A stretch of DNA of 64,000 nt from assembly GCA_008729055.1 (NCBI GenBank), contig SDUX01000002.1:2941874-3005873 (forward strand). Reading direction: 5' to 3'. The notes below the pieces were generated by a model. It ran no database searches. It was not told the origin of the DNA and was given only the letters and a program-made list of their open reading frames with translations. The position numbers and the translations under genes are program-made. The DNA is from Pyropia haitanensis (lineage: Eukaryota; Rhodophyta; Bangiophyceae; Bangiales; Bangiaceae). This document shows, piece by piece, positions 1-10,800 of the stretch (position 1 is the stretch's first letter; the number at the start of each line of letters is the position of its first letter).

Positions 1-311
1 CTGCCGACACCGCCACCGCCGCCGCTGCCGCCACCGCCGCCGCCACCGCCCCCAACACCACCACCCCCAGCACCGGCCGCACCCCCACGCCTGCTGCCGC
101 CGGTCGCCCCCCCCCCCCCCCCACCGCCATCCGCGGCCGCACCCCCACTCCTCGCGCCGCTGCCCCCCCCACCCCCCGTGGCTACCGCTGAAGCGGCGGC
201 AGCCTCCCGCGCCGCCGCCGACGACGTAGTCGTCGTCGTGTGCGTGCGGTTGGAGCGCGGGGAGGAGGTGCGTGCGGCTATCGCTGCCGCGGTGGCGGCG
301 GCGGCCGCTGA

Positions 312-344
<33 letters not shown>

Positions 345-1937
345 GCCACCCGACAATGGCGTCGCGAGCGGTCGCGGCGCGCCGCCACGCGACCCCGCCC
401 CGCCCCCCCGCTCCCGTCGCGACTCGCTGCCGACGGGCGTCGACGGCGCCGGCCGACCGGGCGGCGGCGGCGGCTCCGCGTGGCCACCCACCCCATAGTC
501 CACCCCGCCCAGAGGCGAGGCAGCGGCGGCGGTGGCGGCGGCGGCGTCGGGGTGGCCCGCCGCCCCCGCCAAAGGGGCCGACGGCAGCATCGCGGGCGGC
601 GCGGCGGCGGCCGCCCCGCCCAGCACCGGCCACGGGCGGGTCACGGAGCGGGAGCGGGAGGTCGAGCCGCCGCGGCCGCCCGCCGCCGCGATGCGCGGCT
701 TCTTGGCCGGCGTCGGCTGTGGGGAGATGGGCGCGGCGGCGCCGTCGGGCGGGACGGGCGGCGACGGCGTGCGGGCGCGGAGGCTGGCCACCCCGGCAGC
801 CGTCAGCAGCGCAGGCGCAACGGGCAGGCCCGTCTCCCCGCCGACGCCGCCACCGCCGCCACCGGCGCTGCCCCCCCGCCCGTCCGACGCGTGCCCGCTG
901 TGGACGCCACGCGACGCCGTTCCCGCACCTCCCCCTCCGCCCGCCGCACCCCCCACCCCCGCCGCCGCCGCCGAGGGCGTGGCCGGCACGATGGGCGCCG
1001 CCGCTGCGGCCGCGGCTGCCGCCGCCGCGGGGTGCATCTGATAGTACGGGTGGCCCGGTGGCCCCAGGGGGTACCCCGCCGCGGCGGCAGCGGCGTACGG
1101 GGACCACGCCGCAAACGGGTGGTGCGGGTGCATCCCCGGGTGGTTCTGCGCGGCCGCCGCGGCGGCGGCCATCGTGGCCGCATCGGGCGGGCCGTAGCCG
1201 GGGATCACACCGTACGGGTAGGGCCCCATCGGGCCCGGCATGCCGTACGGGTAGGCCGCGGCGGCCGCCGCGGCGGCCGCCGCGGCCGCCGCATAGTCGC
1301 GGGGCATCGCGGCGGCGGCGGGGTCTCCGGCAGGGGGCATGCCGGCCAGGTGCGCGGGGTACCCCGGCGGCAGGCCAACGACGCGGCTGCCGGGCCCGGC
1401 GCTGCCGCCCGACGCATCGCCAAGGCCGCCTAGGCTGCCGCCCGTCCGCTGCGATCTTTGGCCGACGTCCAGGTGGCTGTGGCTACCGCCAGCGTGGGCC
1501 GCATGGAGGGGGTGCGGCACGCCGCCGTGGTGGTGGTGCTCGACGGGGACCCCCGCCCCAGCGGCCGCCGCCGCTGCCGCAGCCGCCCGCTGCTGCGCCG
1601 CTTGCTCCTGCTGCTGCGCCGCGTGCACTTGCGCGTACTGTTGATGCTGCTGCAGCAGCAGCTGCTGTTGTTGTTGTTCTTGGTGTTGTTGTTGTTGTTG
1701 TTGTTGTTGTTGGTGGTGGTGTTGTTGCTGCTGCTGCTGTTGCTGTTGTTGTTGTTGTTGTTGCTGATGCTGCAGCTGCAGCTGCTGTTGGGCGGCCACC
1801 ACGGCCGACTGCTGCTGCTGCTGTTGCGTCGCTGCGGCATGTTGCTGCTGCTGGTGCTGGTGCTGTGCTTGAGCAACCGCCGCGGCCTGCGCCTGCGCCT
1901 GCGCCGCTGCTGCCTGCTGCTGCGCGGCCGTCACATG

Positions 1938-2025
<88 letters not shown>

Positions 2026-2072
2026 GCCTGCGCCTGCGCCGCTGCTGCCTGCTGCTGCGCGGCCGTCACGTG

Positions 2073-2128
<56 letters not shown>

Positions 2129-2567
2129 GGACGAGCGCCTGCGCCTGCGCCTGTGCCTGCGCCTGCGCCTGCGCGGCGGCCGCCGCCGCCTGGTGCTGAA
2201 AGTACATCAGGTGGGGCTGCTGCTGCGCCATCAGCGCCAGGTGCTGGCTGGCGCGCGCCGCCTGGTCGCCCAGGGGTCCCCCCCCCGCCGCCGCCGCCGC
2301 CCCCCCGCCCGGGTGGTGGCCCACCACCCCGCCGGGGAGGGCGGCGGCGGCGGCGCCGCCACCGACCGGCGCACCGGGCGGCACGCCGGGGCCCACCCCG
2401 GGCAGCTCCGGGTGGCCGCCGTACCGGCCGGTGCGCATGTCGAGCATGGCCTGCGCGTGGAGGAGGGACGGGTGGGGGTGGCCGCCAAGCTGCTCCAGCA
2501 CCCCGTGCGGCGGTGGTGGGAGCGACGGGGGGGTGTCGGGTGGGACCCCGCCGCCGCCGCCCACGCC

Positions 2568-2598
<31 letters not shown>

Positions 2599-2888
2599 CT
2601 GCCACCGCCGGCGGGCCCGCCCCCGGGGGCCCCCGGCGGGACGCCCGCCGCCCCCCTACCCATCCCCCCCGGTAGCACGCCCGCCCCCAGCGGCCCGCCG
2701 CCCGCCGCCGCGGCCGTCGTCACTGCCGCCACCGACGGCAGCGGGTGGGGCGGCGGCGGCGGCGGCGGTGGCGGTGGTGGTGGTGGTGGTGGTGGCGGCG
2801 GCGGCGGCGGCGGCGGCAGCAGGAGACCGGCACCGCCCGCGCCGCCGTTGCCACCGACGCCGGCTCCGCCACTGTCGCCACCGCCGCC

Positions 2889-2931
<43 letters not shown>

Positions 2932-3107
2932 AGCGGCGTGCCCACGAGACCCCCCCCAGGGAGGAGCAGCGGCGGCGCGCCCGGCAGTCCCGCCGGCCCG
3001 CCGGCCGCGCCACCGCCGCCGCCGCGGCGGGGTGGTACGCCCGCGGCGGGCGGCTTGGCGCCCCCGCCGACACCCCCGCCGTGTGCCAGCGGGGACGGCG
3101 GGCGCAT
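1..3107 (-). CDS. Gln/Gly/Pro/Ala-rich low-complexity protein, 3' end off the window
   Basis: One minus-strand frame stays open from an in-frame stop at 3804-3806 to the left edge. I chose the ATG at 3107; another in-frame ATG lies at 3707. The protein starts MRPPSPLAHGGG and has long Gly and Pro runs. A more complex stretch at about 2560-2200 includes HPHPSLLHAQAMLDM and HLALMAQQQPHLMYFQHQ. A Gln-rich core at about 2150-1620 is coded by CAG/CAA, and a Tyr/Pro/Gly/Met segment at about 1270-1030 includes PYGMPGPMGPYPYG and GHPYYQMHP. A basic AKKPR patch near 690 could be a nuclear signal. The Tyr/Met/His-containing parts make sense only in this frame, which argues it is real despite the composition. 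PolyQ and PYG-type sequence is common in transcription cofactors and RNA-granule proteins, but no domain is recognised and the function is unknown. Confidence 0.6.
1605..2180. repeat. CTG/TTG trinucleotide tracts (polyQ-coding)
   Basis: Two pure CTG tracts (about 1941-2023 and 2071-2124) and a mixed CTG/TTG region (about 1605-1880) read as CAG/CAA, i.e. polyglutamine, in the minus-strand gene. Two near-identical segments coding QAQAQ/AAAQQQAAVTxEH flank the pure tracts, pointing to local duplication. The pure tracts are likely length-polymorphic. Confidence 0.85.
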
Positions 3108-4910
3108 GGCCCCACCGATCAGCGCAGGGGGGGGTGCGGGCGGGGTCGCGGTCAGACCGGGTCCAAGGGGGGAGGGGGAAGCCAGGGGGATAACGGGGGG
3201 ACGGGGGGAGAGCAGGGGGGAGGAAAGAGGACGCGACGGGAGGGGGGGGGGGGGCGGACAGCGGCACGGTCGAGGCGCGCCTGTGGAGGTGCCGCGGCGC
3301 CGCCGCCGCCGCCGCGGCGCGCGCGTCGTCGGCCGCCGCGCGCCGCCGCCGCCGCCGCCGTCGCCGCCGCCGCCGCGATCGGCGCCGCGCGGCGCGGCGG
3401 CGCGGGCGGGGCAGACGCGCGGGCGCGGCGGCGCGGCGGCGCGTGCCCGCCGCCTCGCGCAGCCGCCCAGGGGGGCGGCGCGGCGGTTCGCAACGGCGCG
3501 CCGCAGGCCCCCGCGCCCCCCGCTCCCCCCCCCCCCCCCCCGCACACCAGTCACCGTGGGGGAGGTGAGACCCCGACCCGCCACCCGCGCTGCCGCGGCG
3601 TCCCTCGGCTGCCGTTGGGCGGCGGCGCCGCTCCTCGGGCCCGGCGGCGACCCCCCCCCGGCGGCGACCCCCCCCCCCAGCAGGGTGCGCCACTGCCAGC
3701 GGCCCATCTGGGCAAGGCGGCCGCCGTCCAATGGTAGGCTGCAAAGGCCGGGGGCTGCCACACCCCCCCGGCGGCCGCGGTGCGCCGGCAAACGCCGCCG
3801 CCATCACGTCCGCCGCCCGCCCCCTCGGGGAGCCGTGCCGCCCCCACACACCCCCCCCTCTCCCGCCCGCTTCCAACGCGGCGCACCGGCGCCGACAACC
3901 CGGTCGGGGTGTGTGAGGTCCGCGGCCGCCGCGCGCGGCCGCCACCCCCCCCGCCCACAACCCAATTGAGAGAGCACCAAATCTGGGTTTGATCACGCGG
4001 GTGGCGGCGGGTGGACAAACCGCCGCCACCTGGCGAGCCGAGTGGTTCCCGTGTCCGTTGAGAGGCCAGGAAGGCATTGATATGAGCGAAATGGTTGTGT
4101 GCGGGTGCCGCGCAACGTGGCGGCTAACCACGCGGGGTGCCAGTGGCTGTAAGCATGCCATGAAGGCTGCGGAGAGGTCGATCACGGCGGACATTGTCAG
4201 TGGGGATGTGGGCGCTTGACTGTTGACGCTGTGCGCGTGGGGGTTGGCGTCGTCGCGGGCGAGCCGGTCGGCAGCAGCGAGCAGCAGGTTGCATCTGGGA
4301 CCCACTTCCGCCACCGTCGTGGGGTTGGTATCTGCCGCCCACTTGGGCCCGGTGGGACGCGGCAGCGCGCCATGCAAGACGGCGCGTGGTGGCGGATGCG
4401 CCAACGTGCGGGCGGGCGATCGATCAAGAATATACTCGTTGTTGAAAGAACAGACACCAGTGAATTGTTTGCTTTGTATGTTCTTGCAGAAACGCAAGCA
4501 AGAAGTGAACGCGATGCCGTCCGGCCACTCCCCCCCGGCGCGCCCCCGCGCGCGGGCGCGACCAGGAGCCCGGCACCGAGACAGTAGAAGCGGCGGTGCG
4601 TCGGCGGGGAAGCCGTGCACCCGCCGCGGGCAGCAGCGGCAGCGCAAAAGAAGTGGTGGCCATCCCAGGGCGGCCCGCCACAAAAAAACCAACGAAAAAC
4701 ATGCGCTCCCCCCAGCACCCCGTACCCCCCACAGCCCCTTCTCAACCATCAACCCCACCGCCACTCTCAACCACCGCCCCCCCACCGTGCGACGGACACG
4801 GCCATCCCCTCCCACCACCCCACTGAACCCCCTCCCCCACTCTCTCCACCCGCCGCCTCCCCTCCCACGGAACCAGCAGCCCCCCTCTTGTCCGCTCCCC
4901 GCCCCCGTCG
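3108..4910. other. Intergenic, upstream of the polyQ gene and downstream of the SAP gene
   Basis: The stretch next to the polyQ gene (3108-3900) is GC-rich with G and C runs. From about 3950 to 4520 the base composition becomes balanced, including an AT-rich patch near 4430-4500. This could be the promoter of the minus-strand gene at 1-3107. From 4700 to 4900 it is pyrimidine/CCC-rich and probably the 3' UTR of the SAP gene. I see no supportable gene here. Confidence 0.5.
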
Positions 4911-6051
4911 TCACCACCCCCCATCACTCTCCGCGTCTACGTCCCCGTCGCTGCCCGCGTCCACGCCCAGCCGCGCGGCCAGGTCCAGCGTCAGCAGCTT
5001 ATGCAGCCGTCGGAGGACGCGCGTCCGCCGCGCCGCGGGCGGCAGCAGCCCCAGCTCCCGTGCGGTGCGGGTGAGCGTCGCCAGCGACGCGACCGCCGTC
5101 GCGGTGCCGCCGACGGCGCCGCCGGGGAGGGGCTCCACCACCGGGGGGGTGTCCGCGAGGGCGGCGGCGGCAGCGGCGGCCGCGGCGGCGGCGGCCTCCG
5201 ATGGCGGGGCGGCGGCGCCACCGGGCGCCGCGCCGCCGCCGTCGGCCGCGGCAGACCAGTACCCCCCCGCAGCCGCCGCCGCAGCAGCCGCCCCCGCGCC
5301 ACCGTCGCCGCCGCCGCCTGGCGGGGGCCCCGCGTGGCCATTGATGACTAGCGGCCCCACGTCGAGGCCTCCAGAAGTGCGCGCCCGCTTGGACGCGCCG
5401 CCGCCGCTGCCGCCGCCGCCGCCGAGGCCCACGCCGCCCGGCCGCGGGCGGGTGCCCAACGGGGACGCCCCCCCCGACGGCCCCGCGGCGGCGGCGGCGT
5501 CCCCCCCCGCGGCGGCGGCGCGGCCCACCGCGGGCACGTCCATCACCTCCACGACCGCCATCTCACGAACGCGTGCGGCAGACGCGGCGCGCGCAGCGGC
5601 GGCGGTGCCACCCACACCCCCCCCCACCCCCCTGGCGCCGTCGGCGCCAGTGCCGCCCTTGACCCCCCCCCCCCCCCCCCCAGCCCCCCCCCCAGCGCCC
5701 CTCCTGGCGCCGGCGGTGGCACGAGGACGGTCAGCTCTCCCTCGACGAGCCCAAACGGGCACGCCGGGTAGGTCCCCCCCCCAGCAGCTCCGTCCCGCAC
5801 AGCCGGCCGAGCGCGTCGACGAGCGTCGGGGCGGGGGTCTTTTGGAGCAGCCGGCTGCACAGCAGCGCCTTGACGCCGTTGGTGGACAGGCCGTGCTCCT
5901 TGCACAGGCCCTTGAGCTGCTCCCGCGTGTAGGTGGAGAAGAGCGCCGCCGACAGCGGGTCGCCCGCGACGAGCGAGGGGGGGGACGCGCCGGGCGCGGG
6001 CGCGATGGCCACCGGCAGGGGCGCCGACGGACAGATGGCGACCGCTTCCAT
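4911..6051 (-). CDS. SAP-domain (DNA-binding) protein, frame broken at two C runs
   Basis: The protein starts at the ATG at 6051 (MEAVAICPSAP). A SAP motif follows at residues about 36-67: YTREQLKGLCKEHGL, then NGVKALLCSRLL. It has the helix-extended loop-helix pattern of conserved Leu, Gly and Lys used by SAP proteins to bind A/T-rich DNA or chromatin. The frame then changes at a 10-C run (5774-5783), giving TYPACPFGLVEGELTVLV. It changes again at C runs 5663-5681/5684-5693, giving REMAVVEVMDVP, a basic SKRARTS patch (possible nuclear signal) and a helical, Leu/Arg-rich C-terminus containing RRTRVLRRLHKLLTLDLAAR. It ends at the TGA at 4911. All three pieces look like protein, so I read them as one gene of about 370 residues with homopolymer length errors. 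The SAP assignment is firm; the exact role is unknown. Confidence 0.65.
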
Positions 6052-7816
6052 GGGGGGGGAGGGGGGGGGTCGGGGGCGGCGGAGGCGGGGGGGGCGGCGG
6101 GGGCGGGGGGGGCGGACGCCAGCAAGGGTGCGCTCGCCATCATCAAGAGGTATCCAGGGGGGAGAGTATATTGGGAAGGGGGGGGAAATGGTGGCAGAGG
6201 GGCGGGGGCGGCGGCAACGGGTAGTGCCGTGAAGCCGTCGGCAGCGCCGCAAGGGGTTGGTTGTGGGCAGCGCCGGACCGAGTTGGGGGCAGCGCCGCCG
6301 CCCAGCGCCGCCCGCCGCGGTGCCGCCCACCGCGGAAGCGGCAGCCGCGGTACCGCCCGCCGCGGACGCGCCAGCCGCGGAAGCGGCAGCCGCGGAAGGG
6401 GAAGGGCGAGGACCGACGCGGCAACCGCAGCGGGAGGAGCCGGGCGATGACCGGCCGGCGGCGCGGCGCCCTCGGCCGCCGCCGACCGCCCGCGGGTGCA
6501 CGCCGGTGGCAGGCGCGCCACGCGCGCGCCAACCCGGCCGGGCGGCGCGCGCATGGCGCGCCGGGCTTGGCCCTGGCCCGCTTCCCGCCCCCCCCCCACA
6601 TCCACCCTCGTCGGCGGGGGCCAATTAGGACGTTCGGCCAGAAGACAAATGGATGGGGCGGGCGAGTAAGTCAAGTCGTTTGTAGCTTGGTGGGACCAGT
6701 GACACGCAGCGGGGATTTCTGCTCGACTGCTCCAATCGAGCGATCGAGGCAGACGGCTGGATTTGCCCTCTGACCGGACCAAGCGACCGCATCAGTGATT
6801 GCAGGCGTCCGTTCACCGAGCGCGCAGTTCGGCGGCGCGGTCGCGCGCGTCCGGCGCAATGGCCACGCGTCGGGCCCACGCTGTCCACAACGCCGACCAA
6901 TTTGTGCCACGAGGCGCCTCGCCCGGTGCCAAAACTGTCCGCCCACACACGCCCAACACGCGCGTGTTGTCGGCGGGCGGCGCAGCGGGATCGGCCGCGC
7001 GGGCCATGCGGGACGGCCACCTCGCCCGCCACGCGTCGCGAGGTGCAGGTGGCAGGCGCGCCATCGTTTTCTTTTTGTCTTGTGCATTTTATTTTGCATG
7101 CGTCCCCGCGAATACCACCCCTCACTCGGACGCTCAGCGCGAGGGGGCGGCAGCACACTTCTCCGCGGGCCCGTCCGCAACACCCACTTCCGACAAGTGA
7201 AGGGTGCACCGCCTCTGTTCCGCGCCGCCGGCTCACCGTACGCGCTCCTCGGTGGCCACGCTGGGCGGTTGCCAGCGAGACCGCCGGCCCCCCCCCAGCA
7301 ACACTTGTCCTGGGCCACCCCCCCCCTCCTTGCTGTTCCTTTGGCACCCCCGCTGCGGCGGTGGCGGCGGCGTGCGCGCGGCCCGACGGCAGCTTTCCCG
7401 GGCCCCTCTCGGCGGCGGCGTTCACACGTCGTTGCATCGCTGCCTGCGTTGCGACGCATTTTCGTGGCAGGTGCCTCATCCGCGCTGTCCTCGTCCGCTG
7501 CCGCAACCGCCGCGGCCACCACCACCGTTTGGCAGCGGTCGCTGCGCCGTGCCGTCAATCGCAGAGAGTCATCGTTTCCAGCGCATCGCGGTTGCTGAGG
7601 GGGGTGGGGCACGCGCTTGCCCCGTCCCCCTCGCCTCTCACGTTTCCTCCTCCTTCCCTTGCACGACTTGGTCCCTTTTCGGACGGGACCCCCCGCCCTT
7701 CCACCGTCGACCTCCCACCCCTTGCTCATCCTTGATCGGTGCCCAACCACTCTTCCCAGCCTGATCCCTCGTGCCTTCTCCCTTCACCGACCGCGCTCCC
7801 TCCTTGCGGCCTCGCC
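6052..7816. other. Divergent promoter region between the SAP and cyanase-fusion genes
   Basis: This region separates two genes transcribed away from each other. A TATA-like AATATACT lies on the minus strand at about 6165-6175, roughly 115 bases before the SAP gene start. CCAAT pentamers occur at about 6620, 6730 and 6896. Composition is moderate from 6600 to 7200, unlike the surrounding coding sequence. From 7600 to 7810 the plus strand is pyrimidine-rich and lacks ATG just before the cyanase start, as expected for a 5' UTR. The CCG-rich part at 6240-6600 holds repeated GCCGCGG-type units. No coding region is supported. Confidence 0.5.
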
Positions 7817-10800
7817 ATGGACAGCACGGCCGCCGCCTGTTCCCCGGCGACCATCCCCAAGCAGAAGCTTGTGGCGGCGCTGTTGGCCGCCAAGGACGCA
7901 TCTGGCAAGTCGCTGTCGGAGATCGCCGCCGAGGTGCGCATCACCAACGCGTACTGCGGGCAGCTCTTCCTGCGCCAGACGCCGCTCAAGTCGGCGAGCA
8001 CTGCCCGGCGGCTGGCCGCGGCAGTGCCCGCGCTGACGCCCGACCTGCTCGCCGCCATGCGGGTCATCCCCCAGCGCACCAACGCTACCGCCGCGGCGGT
8101 GCTGCACGAGCCCGCCGCCCGGCGACTGCACGATATTGTTGGCCACTACGCGGGGACGGTCAAGATGATTGTGGACGAACAGCTGGGGGACGGTGTCATG
8201 TCAGCGGAAGACTTTTTCATGCGCCTCGACACGGTCAAGGGCTCCCGGGGGGAGGACCGGGTGGTCATTTTGCTCGACGGCCGGTTCGTGCCCATCGCCG
8301 AGCAGATTCACGCCGAGTCGGTGGCGGACGCAGAATCCATCCGCTCTGCCAGTGCCGTGCCCGAAGTGGAGGCTGCTGAGGCGCCATGCGTCGCCGAGGG
8401 CGACAGCGTAGCCACCGAGCGCCGCGATAGCACCAACGGGGGCGGCGGGGCGGCCTCCCCGGCCGCCGCGCAGGCCCGTCGCGGTGACGCCACGATACCA
8501 CCCTCGTCGGTCGTCACCCGCGGCATTGACGTGGCTGACGTGGCGGACGGGGCTGCCGCCCGTCCCACGACGGAGCCCGGCCGCCCGTCGCCGCGCTCTT
8601 CTCGCGGGCGCTCGTCGAGCCGCTCTTCCGCCACGTCCACCGCGCACTCCCTGACGATGTCGGCAGGCCACGGGCCGCTTCGGTCGCTGACCGTTTCGTC
8701 GCGGGAGCGGTCGTCGCGGGGGACGGGCCCCCGGTCTGGCCGGGTCGCTGCGGCGGCGGCTTCCGCTGCCGCGGCGGCGGCGGCGGCGGCTCCACGCCGA
8801 GGCCCCCCCAAGGGCACGCCGACCCAGCCGCCGGTTGAAGCCGTGCCGCCACCGTCGCTGGGGACCTCACCCCAGACGGTGCCTCCGCCGGCGGGAGACG
8901 CAGACGGCTACCGCTCCGCCGCGCCGTCGACGGTGCCGTCGGTGCCACCATCATCCCGGTATGGCGCGGCTGGCCACGGCCCCCTGTCGACGGCCGGGGC
9001 TTCGGTGACGCCGCAGCAGCCGTCGCCGGTGGTGACCCGGGACTTCCAGGCAGCAACGGCGGCCGGAGGAGAGGATGCGGCATCTCCCGCTGACCGGCCG
9101 CGCGAGCACCTCGTGCGAACGCCATCGGCAGACCTTGGGCGCGTGTCGAGCTCTGGCCGCTCCTCCCGTCGCTCGTCGCGCCACTCAGGTGCGGGGGCGG
9201 ATGGCTCGTCGCGTGCGTCTGGGGAGCGGGAGCGGGCCGGGCGACGGAGCGGCGGCACCACCCCCCGCCAATCCCGCCGGTCGTCGACGCACTCGCGAGG
9301 CACCTCGGGTGCCGGTGCGGAGGGTGCAACGGCGGCGGCCGCGACCGCACCTTTGGGGGCCGGGGAAGGTGATGCCGTGCCGTCGCCTGTCGGCGGTGGC
9401 AGCCGCCAAGTTTCGCGCCACTCCTCCCATCGGTCCTCTCATCCCGGTGGCACGGAGCCGTCTGACGGTGGCAGCCGCCACCTATCGAGGCGGTCGTCTC
9501 GACGGCGCTCTTCGGGCTCCCACCTCTTCAGTGAGGAAGGGCCCCAGTTGGACGCAGTCTCGCACCCATCCACGGGAGCCGGAGATACCGCCGCGCTTGG
9601 CGCTGAAGGCGTGGGTCTCGAAGCCTCTCCCCGGGGCGTACGAGCCCTGGACCGTCACGGCTCGCGGACGCACAGTCAGGGCAGCAGCGCTGGTGCGCGG
9701 CTATCGGCGCGGCTGTCCTCTGAGGAGATTTCGATGCGCGAACAGGAGAGTCAGTCCCAGGAGCGTGCGCTAGCGTGGGCGGCGCAGCAGCGCGCTTCGC
9801 TCGACCGTCAGCAACCGTCGGCCGAGGTGCCAGACGACCCAGACGCGGATATCCGGCGGGAGCAGGCCGAGGCGCGCCGTCGGCATGACGCAGAGTTGCG
9901 GGAGCGACAAGAGGCGCTCTTTCGACGCCAGCCCTACCAACCAACGTACGCTCCACCGCATCCGCAGGCAGACGGCCCCCCGCAGCCGTACTACCAAGGC
10001 CAAGACGACGCGGCGGCGGCGTGGGCAGCACGCGAAGGGCCAAGCCGGGGTGCACCTGTGCCAAGCTATCCCGAGCAGAGCCGCCGTTCTTGGCCAGCTG
10101 CGAGAGACAACGAGGGTCCGGCGACCGTGCCGCAGCGCGGCTACGTCGCCGCACGCGGTGCCTCCGAACCGGCCGCTTACGATGATGGCCGACACTATGG
10201 TGCTACCGGGCCGCCGCAAGCCTATGGGGAGGGCAGTCGCGGAGCTGCGGGGCCGGCTGCGTATGACTTTGGTGGCCGTTCCGTTGTGGCCCCGTCCAGA
10301 ACCTATGGGGATGGCGGCCACGGCGCCCCCTCGCGGCCGACGTACCACGACGGCCGTGTGACGGCGGGCCCGGACGTCTTGCGCCCCGTCTCCCCCGCGC
10401 AGCGCACCCACGAGGGAGAGATGGCACGCACGCAGGCCGCCTGGCAGGAGCGGCTCTTGGCCTACTACCAGCGCCAGCAACAAGAGTATGAGCATCTGGA
10501 GGCGACGCAGCAGCAAGTACTTGCGCAGCAGCTGGCGGAAGAGCAAGCGTGGCAGCTAGCCGAAGAGGACGCGCCTGTTGCAACGTCCCCGCCTCCGTCG
10601 CTCCAGTCGTCCGTGGGCGTGTACGCGCGAGAGCCCCCGGTGCCCCCTGGTAGCGGAATCCTCCCAGCGAGTGTGACGACGCGATCGATGGAGATGGGCA
10701 GCGGTACTTCGCCTTTTCCATCGGCGAGCACGACTACAGGCAGCCGGCCAGCCGGGGTGTCGGCTTCGACCAGCGGTCCCTCAGACGCGCGTCCGTCGAT

